Shown piece by piece: positions 1-4,116 of a stretch of DNA of 5,617 bases. The notes beneath the pieces are model-generated. The model was not told the origin of the DNA. It made no database searches and saw nothing but the letters and a program-made list of their open reading frames with translations. Source of the DNA: an uncultured Oscillochloris sp. (lineage in GTDB: Bacteria; Chloroflexota; Chloroflexia; Chloroflexales; Chloroflexaceae); the NCBI GenBank assembly GCA_903877945.1, contig CAIRFY010000020.1:1-5617 (forward strand), given 5' to 3'. Numbering within the stretch: the first letter of the stretch is position 1; each line of letters begins with the position of its first letter. The position numbers and the translations under genes are program-made.

Positions 1-44
1 CGGATCAGGGAGTCAAGGTCTTTGAGGTTAATGTCGTGAGACAT
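1..44 (-). CDS. 5' end of an unidentified gene (partial)
   Basis: An ATG at 44-42 on the minus strand opens a frame that stays open to the left edge and begins MSHDINLKDLDSLIR. The start is supported by a purine-rich ribosome binding site, AAAGG, about 7 nt upstream (complement of roughly 51-55). The visible peptide is short and charged and shows no signal sequence. Too little is present to name a family. The gene diverges from the BrnT-type toxin-antitoxin pair to its right, and the roughly 260 bp between them would carry the regulatory sites of both. It could be a spurious start, but the start codon and Shine-Dalgarno arrangement is good. Confidence 0.5.
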   Translation of the reverse strand, partial: MSHDINLKDLDSLI

Positions 45-54
45 AGGGTACCTT

Positions 55-84
55 TTGTCTTTCGCTACCCTGCAAGGGTATAAT
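55..84 (+). promoter_or_regulatory. Candidate sigma-70-type promoter
   Basis: A perfect TATAAT box lies at 79-84. TTGTCT at 55-60 matches the -35 consensus at 4 of 6 positions, with an 18-bp spacer. It points rightward toward the BrnT toxin-antitoxin pair, which starts about 220 nt downstream, so a transcript would carry the repeat and palindrome at 98-267 in its leader. The -10 box overlaps the palindrome at 66-80. This is a motif match only, without functional evidence. Confidence 0.35.
66..80. repeat. Operator-like short palindrome with a third half-site
   Basis: TACCCT (66-71) and AGGGTA (75-80) form a perfect 6-bp inverted repeat around a 3-nt centre. A third copy, AGGGTA at 45-50, sits between the ribosome binding site and just before the start codon of the leftward gene. 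The palindrome overlaps the TATAAT box at 79-84. This arrangement would suit a repressor of one or both divergent genes, but hexamers of this kind can also recur by chance. Confidence 0.35.
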
Positions 85-97
85 GCCGACAGAGATA

Positions 98-188
98 AGG
101 TTTCAGGTGCTGGGTTTTAGGTTTCAGGCGTAGCGCATCAGGATGCCTTGTGTATGCCGAAACTGTAAAGTATCCGAGAACCTTGTCT
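98..188. repeat. Decayed heptamer array, possibly a remnant of the palindromic element at 1438-1569
   Basis: AGGTTTC, AGGTGCT, GGGTTTT and AGGTTTC follow one another in strict 7-bp phase at 98-125. The AAGGTTTCAGGT sequence here also occurs, inverted, at the right end of the element at 1438-1569. The stretch ends with AACCTTGTCT (179-188), identical to 1561-1570. The centre is not recognisably related, so this may be a diverged or rearranged copy. No gene is seen here. Confidence 0.4.
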
Positions 189-231
189 AAAGACAGACAG
201 CATATAGCGATCTTATCCCGGTTGTGGAGGA

Positions 232-267
232 GGAGTCAAGGCTTTAGCCGGCTGAAGCCTTGACTCC
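232..267. repeat. 36-bp near-perfect palindrome, left copy
   Basis: Positions 232-249 and 250-267 are reverse complements except for one T/G pair (245/254). The centre is AGCCGGCT. As RNA it would fold into a very stable hairpin, with the odd pair able to wobble as U-G. It lies about 40 bp upstream of the toxin start, and a nearly identical copy lies at 888-923. No T-tract follows, so a classical terminator is not supported. It resembles REP-like dispersed palindromes. Confidence 0.85.
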
Positions 268-305
268 CCTTCACGGTTCCAAGAGGATTGCTATAGGTGC
301 AGCCG

Positions 306-599
306 ATGAGTGACCAGTTCTTTGAATGGAACCCGATCAAGGCAGACGTCAACCGGCAGAAACACGGTGTCACATTTAACGAGGCCAAAACAGTATTTGA
401 CGATCCATTGGCGGTGATTTTTGATGATGAAGCCCACTCAGTGGATGAGCCAAGAGAAATTATCATTGGGCACTCGCTTCAGAATAATCTGCTGCTGGTC
501 TGCTTTACCGACCGCGATGGTTGTATTCGTCTGATTAGTGCCCGCCGGGCCACCGCAAGGGAGCGATACGACTATGAATCAGGAACCTCACCAGTCTGA
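306..599 (+). CDS. brnT: BrnT-family (DUF497) toxin
   Basis: This 97-residue protein has the BrnT layout. The N-terminal signature FFEWNPIKADVNRQKHGVTF at residues 5-24 is followed by EAKTVFDDP, a central strand pair (REIIIGHS, then LLLVCFTDRD), and the C-terminal RLISARRATARERYDYE block. BrnT proteins are RelE-like ribonucleases that stop translation and are neutralised by a partner encoded just downstream. The ATG at 306 has AGGTG about 7 nt before it. An in-frame GTG at 297, with AGAGGA 9 nt upstream, is an equally possible start that would add three residues. The gene overlaps the following antitoxin by 26 nt in another frame, as in typical toxin-first brnTA pairs. Length is normal for the family and all signature blocks are present, so it appears intact. 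Confidence 0.88.
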   Translation: MSDQFFEWNPIKADVNRQKHGVTFNEAKTVFDDPLAVIFDDEAHSVDEPREIIIGHSLQNNLLLVCFTDRDGCIRLISARRATARERYDYESGTSPV

Positions 600-828
600 A
601 GCGGAAGATTTTGCGCGTGAAGACATGCAGCCTGACTATCAATTTGATTATACAAAAGCAAAACCAAACCGCTTTGCCCCGAAACAGCCCGACGGTAGCC
701 TCGTTGTCATCCTGGAGCCAGATATAGCCCAGGTTTTCTCAACGCCCGATGCGGTCAAGCGCGTACTGCGCGCCTTGATTGCCACGATGCCGCCCGTAGG
801 GACACATTCCAGAAATACCCCTGAGTGA
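574..828 (+). CDS. Antitoxin partner of the BrnT-type toxin
   Basis: The ATG at 574 follows AAGGGAG (557-563) with a 10-nt spacer and lies inside the end of the toxin gene, suggesting translational coupling. The 84-residue product has an acidic N-terminus. It then has DYQFDYTKAKPNRFAP, a segment typical of small antitoxins that sit beside BrnT-type toxins, and VVILEPDIAQVFSTPDAV followed by KRVLRALIATMPP. That last part resembles the strand-then-helices ribbon-helix-helix-like domain that binds operator DNA and the toxin. The family match is by resemblance and position; it is not a canonical BrnA. The final ten residues (VGTHSRNTPE) and the stop are encoded by the first unit of the 33-bp direct repeat at 796-861, so the native C-terminus has probably been replaced. 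Confidence 0.75.
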   Translation: MNQEPHQSEAEDFAREDMQPDYQFDYTKAKPNRFAPKQPDGSLVVILEPDIAQVFSTPDAVKRVLRALIATMPPVGTHSRNTPE

Positions 829-861
829 GTAGGGACACATTCCAGAAATACCCCTGAGTGA
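796..861 (+). repeat. 33-bp direct duplication at the antitoxin 3' end
   Basis: Positions 796-828 are repeated exactly at 829-861, and the next three bases (GTA, 862-864) begin a third unit that then diverges. Each unit is 11 codons long in the antitoxin frame and ends in TGA. The first copy therefore terminates the gene, and extra copies would not change the protein. The unit contains ACACATTCCAGAAATACCCC and has no obvious internal symmetry. Confidence 0.95.
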
Positions 862-887
862 GTACGGAGTGTTTGGAGTCGTGAAGA

Positions 888-923
888 GGAGTCACGGCTT
901 CAGCCGGCTAAAGCCTTGACTCC
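888..923. repeat. 36-bp near-perfect palindrome, right copy
   Basis: This copy equals the reverse complement of 232-267 with a single substitution (C at 895). It keeps the AGCCGGCT core and the GGAGTCA ends. It sits between the converging antitoxin gene (ends 828) and DUF2442 gene (ends 944), where a stem could block read-through from either side. No T-run flanks it, so intrinsic termination is only a possibility. Confidence 0.85.
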
Positions 924-943
924 TTGTACTCGTGGAAAGCTCC

Positions 944-1261
944 TTACGAACGTACTTGCTGCCGCCGGACGAGCCAGCGCCCAAACGAGGATGCGCTCTC
1001 AGTAGATTTCTTGCCCAGCAAGAGCCCGGCTACCCCAATATCTTCATCTAGCTCTGGCCAGTGCAGCCCGTAGCCAGCGCCAGCGATCTGGACATTGGCA
1101 CGTTCATCTGCGGTCGCATAGGCTAGGCGCGGATACCAACCAATCGGCACGGCAATGGTGCGCCCATCGTCCAGATCAACACTGAGCGTGTCGTCTGTTA
1201 GCGTGACCGCAACCGCCTTCGGCGTTGCCTCAAGCGTCAAAGCAGAAGGAGTCCCAGGCAT
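944..1261 (-). CDS. DUF2442 domain protein
   Basis: The 105-residue product matches DUF2442 along its length. It has the strand block AVTLTDDTLSVDLDDGRTI, then VPIGWYPRLAYATADERANV (the W-P-R-L plus D/E-R-A-N pattern), then GAGYGLHWPELDEDIGVAGLL, and a basic end. Members are small cytoplasmic proteins of unsettled function, frequently encoded next to a DUF4160 gene and suspected to form a toxin-antitoxin-like pair. No DUF4160 gene is visible here. The ATG at 1261 lacks a clear Shine-Dalgarno sequence, and a heptamer repeat array begins only 11 nt upstream, so any native leader or upstream partner seems to have been displaced by repeats. It converges with the antitoxin gene on the other strand. 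The family call is firm; the biological role is unknown. Confidence 0.85.
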   Translation of the reverse strand: MPGTPSALTLEATPKAVAVTLTDDTLSVDLDDGRTIAVPIGWYPRLAYATADERANVQIAGAGYGLHWPELDEDIGVAGLLLGKKSTESASSFGRWLVRRQQVRS

Positions 1262-1272
1262 GGCGCAAAACC

Positions 1273-1307
1273 ATTTCAGATTTCAGATTTTAGATTGCAG
1301 ATTGCCA
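1273..1307 (+). repeat. Heptanucleotide tandem repeat (ATTTCAG type)
   Basis: Five units run in strict 7-bp phase: ATTTCAG twice, ATTTTAG, ATTGCAG and ATTGCCA. The array lies in the leader of the DUF2442 gene and abuts the palindromic element that starts at 1316. Confidence 0.75.
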
Positions 1308-1315
1308 AGATACCG

Positions 1316-1437
1316 TTAGCGCGAATAACCACCGGGTCAACCTGGGAGCGTGGGCGTCCCGCCCGCCGAGATTCTAGCGGGCGAGACGCCCGCGCTCCCA
1401 GCGCCAACCAACGTGATCCAGGATTTATTCGCGCTAA
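1316..1437. mobile_element. 122-bp MITE-like palindromic element
   Basis: The ends are perfect 13-bp inverted repeats: TTAGCGCGAATAA at 1316-1328 and its complement at 1425-1437. Nested inside are 25-bp inverted arms, 1342-1366 and 1377-1401, with two mismatched positions and a 10-nt loop. The arms begin CTGGGAGCG and are very G+C rich. No reading frame of note is inside. An arm with the same flank recurs at 5582-5617. A short, non-coding element with perfect terminal inverted repeats and related copies fits a MITE or REP-like element mobilised in trans. I saw no convincing target-site duplication. Confidence 0.65.
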
Positions 1438-1569
1438 GACAGGTGTCAGGTGTCAGGTGTCAGGTTTACAGTTCGTAATGAGGGCTTCCAGCCTGCCGAC
1501 GCGCATCTGGCCGCCTGGAAGGCGGCACTACGAACAGTAACCCTGAAACCTGGTACCTGAAACCTTGTC
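1438..1569. repeat. 132-bp imperfect palindromic element with AGGTGTC heptamers
   Basis: GTTCGTA (1471-1477) pairs with TACGAAC (1529-1535), and the sequence inward (GGCTTCCAGCC against CGCCTGGAAGGCG) continues the pairing imperfectly. The outer flanks also match as inverted copies. The left flank is GACAGGTGTCAGG with three exact AGGTGTC units at 1441-1461. Its counterpart on the right flank, read in reverse complement, starts GACAAGGTTTCAGGTACCAGG. The element starts on the base after the palindrome at 1316-1437 ends. It has no credible coding content and probably folds into a long stem-loop if transcribed. Confidence 0.6.
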
Positions 1570-1610
1570 TTGGCTAAAAAGATCGCAATTCGCGTCGTAG
1601 GATGTCGCTG

Positions 1611-1642
1611 TATCGGCTATCGGCTATCGGTCTATCGGCTAT
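1611..1642 (+). repeat. Heptanucleotide tandem repeat (TATCGGC type)
   Basis: TATCGGC, TATCGGC, TATCGGTC and TATCGGC run in tandem, one unit having a 1-bp insertion. The last unit overlaps the minus-strand stop codon (TAG, 1641-1639) of the SUMF1-domain gene, so the repeat supplies or abuts that gene's end. Confidence 0.75.
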
Positions 1643-3366
1643 TCCCTGAGCCGAGGGGCCACCACCACCCGAAAACCGTCGCAGGTCCAGTAGTTGCCGG
1701 GAAGATCCCCGTTCCGCGCCCCGCAGCGAACATTTGTTCCATTATCATTCCAACCTCCACCCCGCCAGGGTACGTCGCCCTCTTGTACTGTAAAGTCTTT
1801 TCGCAGCACTGCACTCTGGGCCGGGTAGGCTGCATATCCGCTTGCCATCAATTCCCAAGCGTTGCCAACCAGATCCATCGCTCCACAGGCCGCCGCTCCC
1901 GCAGGGCAGCAGCCCACCGGGGCCGGACGGGTTGCCCCATAGATGGCCCGATCTTGATTAAGTGCGGCTGCGCCCCACGGATAGGGCTGGCGCTGCATTT
2001 GCGCATCATAGGCTGCTGCCGCTTCCCACTCGGCCTCGCTGGGCAGGCGAACCACATGGCCTGACGGCAACTCGTCGCTCATCTGCGCGGTAAGCCAGGT
2101 ACAGAAGGCAGTTGCCTCGTACCACGTGACGCCAATCACCGGCTGGTTGGGGCCGCTGTATTCCGGCACGCCCCATCCATTCGGGGTAGTGCGATTTCCC
2201 TTCCAACTCCAGCCCTGCTGTGTCCACCAGCGGTGGGCGTCCGGCCCATAGCCTGCCGTAACGAACGGTGCATACTGGGCAACCGTAACGGGGAAGCGGG
2301 CCAACCAGAAGGCGGGCAGGGTGACATTCGCACTGCGGTGCAATTTCCCCCATCCACGCAATTTCCCCCATCCACCAATGCGGTAGGTGCCTGGGCGAAC
2401 ATAGCAGAAGTAACCCGCTGGCTTGCCAAACTGCTCATTGCGCTGACCCAACTCACGCTGCCAATCTGCGATGGCTACGGGGGTGCGCGGATCGCCCACC
2501 GTACCGGCGAGTTCGCCCGCCCTCAACCGTTGGGGCAATGGTGCTGCTGGCGTCTCAGCCATCAGGGCCGCAAGAACAGCAGCATTACGCTTAGTGGGCG
2601 GTTGCTTCAGCATCGCTTCGATCTGGTCACGTGCTGCTTTGAAGGCTCCGGCTTTGATCTGCTGCTGTACCGCAGCAATCTGAACCCGCTGAACACGCTC
2701 GGCAGCTTCACGCTCACGCTGAACACGCTCGGCAGCTTCACGCTCACGCTGGGCACGTTCGGCAGCTTCACGCTCACGCTGGGCACGTTCTACCAGCGCA
2801 CGATGCTGCTTTGCCGCATCTCGATAGGCCGAATTCAGCTTTAAGATAACCTCAAAACCCTGGCGGGCGGCAACCCAATCTTCTGCCGCTAACGCGGCCA
2901 CCGCAGGCGCATAGTAGCTCAGGCAGAGCAGATCCCGCGCATCGGGGTAGAGCGGAGCCTGCGGATCGTCCAGTAACGGCTGCACAATGTGCCGCACATC
3001 ATCCCAATGCTCCTCACCCGCATACGCAGTGGCCAAGCGAAGCAGGGCGGTACGTAGATCAACCTGTGCGGTCTGGGCAGCACTGAAGGCGGCAGCAATG
3101 TTCTGGTTAGCGCGAAGAACGGGGACAGCTTTCTTTCCGGGGTTTTCAAATACGCCAACAATGTGGGCCAACCCGGCCCGCTCCAGCAACGTGCGGGCGG
3201 CGGTTTCCGTCTGGTCAATGGCAGCGACGAGTGCGGCAGCACGGTGCTGTTCGGCTCCCGCCACGGCCATCTCGTGGAGGTGCGCCGCCTGGGCCAGTTC
3301 GTAGGCGTGCAGCGCCTCGGCAATGATGGGGCGCAGGTCGGTGGGTAGCGATGCTGAGGATATCAT
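1639..3366 (-). CDS. TPR-like/coiled-coil protein with C-terminal SUMF1 (FGE-sulfatase-like) domain
   Basis: This 575-residue cytoplasmic-type protein has no signal peptide or membrane segment. Residues 1-190 are alanine-rich helices, including a TPR-like pair near 155-187 (EDWVAARQGFEVILKLNSAY). Residues 192-228 form a charged coiled coil of ERAQREREAA repeats. Another TPR-like helix pair follows at 238-255. Residues about 318-570 are a SUMF1/FGE-like C-type-lectin fold, with PVTVAQY (359-365), LPSEAEWEAAA (441-451), GNAWEL (501-506), RGGGW (535-539) and GFRVV (564-568). True formylglycine-generating enzymes have a cysteine pair shortly after RGGS; here those positions are not cysteine (NDNGTNV), so catalysis is unlikely and a binding or scaffold role is more probable. 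It lies 18 nt downstream of the DUF5615 gene, with no clear ribosome binding site, probably in the same transcript. Confidence 0.85.
   Translation of the reverse strand: MISSASLPTDLRPIIAEALHAYELAQAAHLHEMAVAGAEQHRAAALVAAIDQTETAARTLLERAGLAHIVGVFENPGKKAVPVLRANQNIAAAFSAAQTAQVDLRTALLRLATAYAGEEHWDDVRHIVQPLLDDPQAPLYPDARDLLCLSYYAPAVAALAAEDWVAARQGFEVILKLNSAYRDAAKQHRALVERAQREREAAERAQREREAAERVQREREAAERVQRVQIAAVQQQIKAGAFKAARDQIEAMLKQPPTKRNAAVLAALMAETPAAPLPQRLRAGELAGTVGDPRTPVAIADWQRELGQRNEQFGKPAGYFCYVRPGTYRIGGWGKLRGWGKLHRSANVTLPAFWLARFPVTVAQYAPFVTAGYGPDAHRWWTQQGWSWKGNRTTPNGWGVPEYSGPNQPVIGVTWYEATAFCTWLTAQMSDELPSGHVVRLPSEAEWEAAAAYDAQMQRQPYPWGAAALNQDRAIYGATRPAPVGCCPAGAAACGAMDLVGNAWELMASGYAAYPAQSAVLRKDFTVQEGDVPWRGGGWNDNGTNVRCGARNGDLPGNYWTCDGFRVVVAPRLRE
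2340..2375 (-). repeat. 18-bp in-frame direct duplication in the SUMF1 domain
   Basis: Positions 2340-2357 and 2358-2375 are identical. On the coding strand they give GWGKLR then GWGKLH at residues 332-343, just after the domain's opening GTYRIG strand. The duplication keeps the frame and lengthens a loop between the first strand and SANVTLPAFW. Confidence 0.9.
2691..2790 (-). repeat. 30-bp in-frame tandem repeat encoding a coiled coil
   Basis: Units at 2691-2720 and 2721-2750 are identical. The unit at 2751-2780 differs at three positions, and 2781-2790 is a partial fourth. Each unit encodes ten residues, ERAQREREAA or ERVQREREAA. There are no spacers, so this is not a CRISPR array. Near-identity at the DNA level, beyond what the protein needs, points to recent unit duplication. 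Confidence 0.95.
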
Positions 3367-3384
3367 AGCGTTGCGTATTTTTAG

Positions 3385-3732
3385 CTACAGCGGGAGGAAG
3401 ATGGTTTGGTTGAGTACATCTGATGGTTCAGCCAGGGTGGCGATGAGTTCAAGGTCGTGAACACATTGACCAATTGTTACCCGGAGTTGGTGTGCGTAGA
3501 CGACGCCCCCGAAGGCTCGCCCCTGGGTTTGTCGTTGGGTGGCCTCGACCAGCAGATCGTCATCCTGGGTGAACAGCACCCGGCCAAGCTGCGAGGCCCG
3601 ATCAAGGAGATCAGGATCTTCCAACTGGTCTGCGTTGTCTTCATACGCGGTGAGGACATCGATCCCACGCAAGCGCAGCCCATTCGTAATGGCACGCGGG
3701 ACGTGCTGATCCATATAAAAAGGGAGCGCCAT
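3385..3732 (-). CDS. DUF5615 PIN-like putative toxin (Mut7-C-like)
   Basis: The 115-residue protein has the DUF5615 pattern. It starts with FYMDQHVP (D8), then GLRLRGIDVLTAYED (residues 18-32), the acidic stretch EDPDLLDRASQLGRVLFTQD (38-57) and DDLL (58-61). The conserved acidic residues (D8, D41/D44, D57/D58) fit the metal-binding PIN-like nuclease site. Proteins of this family next to DUF433 genes have been proposed as toxin partners that cleave RNA; that activity is inferred here. Its ATG shares one base with the stop of the DUF433 gene (TAATG, 3734-3730), and GAGG lies about 6 nt upstream of the start, indicating translational coupling. The length is usual for the family and nothing appears missing. 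Confidence 0.85.
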   Translation of the reverse strand: MALPFYMDQHVPRAITNGLRLRGIDVLTAYEDNADQLEDPDLLDRASQLGRVLFTQDDDLLVEATQRQTQGRAFGGVVYAHQLRVTIGQCVHDLELIATLAEPSDVLNQTIFLPL

Positions 3733-4046
3733 TACTGCCCTCGCTGGGCTTGTATGCGTGCGTGCAGGGGCGTGAGCGGCGTCTTCTGGCGAAGTGCCGC
3801 CACCTTTTCGTCGCGCTGCGTACGATCCGCATCCAGTGCTTCTTTGTGATCCCAGTAGTAGGCAAGGGCTGAATAGATCTGCCCAAGGGAGAGATAGGGG
3901 TGTTGGAAATGGAGTTCTTCCGCGCTCCAGCCGTATGCCTGCGTCTCCAGGACTAACTCAATCACCTTCATCGTGGTACCGGCGATCAGCGGAATCTGCT
4001 GATCCGTGACAACAATATGCTCATAGCGCGTTTCGGTGATTGTCAT
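3732..4046 (-). CDS. DUF433 domain putative antitoxin
   Basis: I start this at the ATG at 4046, giving 104 residues, because GAGGGA (complement of 4053-4058) sits 6 nt before it and the family begins near this point (YEHIVVTD). An upstream in-frame ATG at 4133 would add 29 unrelated residues and overlap the preceding gene. The DUF433 core is clear: PLIAGTTMKVIELVLE (19-34), AYGWSAEELHFQHPYLSLGQ (37-56) and IYSALAYYWDHKE (57-69). This is a winged/helix-turn-helix-like DNA-binding domain, and a basic tail (residues 70-104) follows. It probably binds the DUF5615 protein and represses their shared promoter, as in other antitoxins. The 1-nt overlap with the next gene supports joint expression. Confidence 0.85.
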   Translation of the reverse strand: MTITETRYEHIVVTDQQIPLIAGTTMKVIELVLETQAYGWSAEELHFQHPYLSLGQIYSALAYYWDHKEALDADRTQRDEKVAALRQKTPLTPLHARIQAQRGQ

Positions 4047-4086
4047 GGTATTTCCCTCATACGACACATTCATCGTCGCGGATGGC

Positions 4087-4095
4087 AGTATAACA
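4087..4095 (-). promoter_or_regulatory. Candidate extended -10 promoter for the DUF433-DUF5615 module
   Basis: On the minus strand, TGTTATACT (complement of 4087-4095) has the TG-N extension and a -10 box one base from consensus. It lies in the 70-bp gap after the FtsK-like fragment and about 40 nt before the DUF433 start. No good -35 box is seen at the right distance, which extended -10 promoters can tolerate. It would give the module its own transcript despite the broken upstream gene. Confidence 0.35.
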
Positions 4096-4116
4096 TTCGC
4101 TCCGCCATGCCACAGG

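Noticed and set aside
9..18. GGAGTCAAGG shared with the palindrome at 232-267
   Set aside because: Only ten bases match, they lie in the likely coding start of the leftward gene, and there is no inverted partner. Chance is the simpler explanation.
260..297. TTGACT (260-265) with TATAGG (292-297) as a promoter for the toxin
   Set aside because: The spacer is 26 bp, far too long, and TTGACT is part of the palindrome that also occurs at 888-923.
888..930. Rho-independent terminator between the converging genes
   Set aside because: The stem is strong, but no T-tract follows on either strand, and the sequence is a dispersed palindrome also found upstream of the toxin.
1295..1540. An 81-codon plus-strand open frame
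   Set aside because: It runs through both palindromic elements; its content (GRDARAPSANQ) is translated repeat DNA.
1570..2064. A 164-codon plus-strand open frame
   Set aside because: It lies opposite the conserved SUMF1 domain, begins in repeat DNA, and its translation shows no family features. It is the shadow of a G+C-rich gene.
2691..2790. Regular 30-bp repeats that at first glance resemble CRISPR repeats
   Set aside because: The units are directly contiguous with no spacers and encode an in-frame ten-residue coiled-coil repeat.
2233..2844. A 203-codon plus-strand open frame
   Set aside because: It is antisense to the SUMF1-domain gene, and its apparent LGSFTLTLNT repeats are only the complement of the coiled-coil repeats.
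1639..3366. Annotation as a true formylglycine-generating enzyme
   Set aside because: The catalytic cysteine pair after RGGS is missing and no sulfatase gene is nearby.
3457..3849. A 130-codon plus-strand open frame
   Set aside because: It is antisense to the well-supported DUF5615 and DUF433 genes and shows no recognisable domain.
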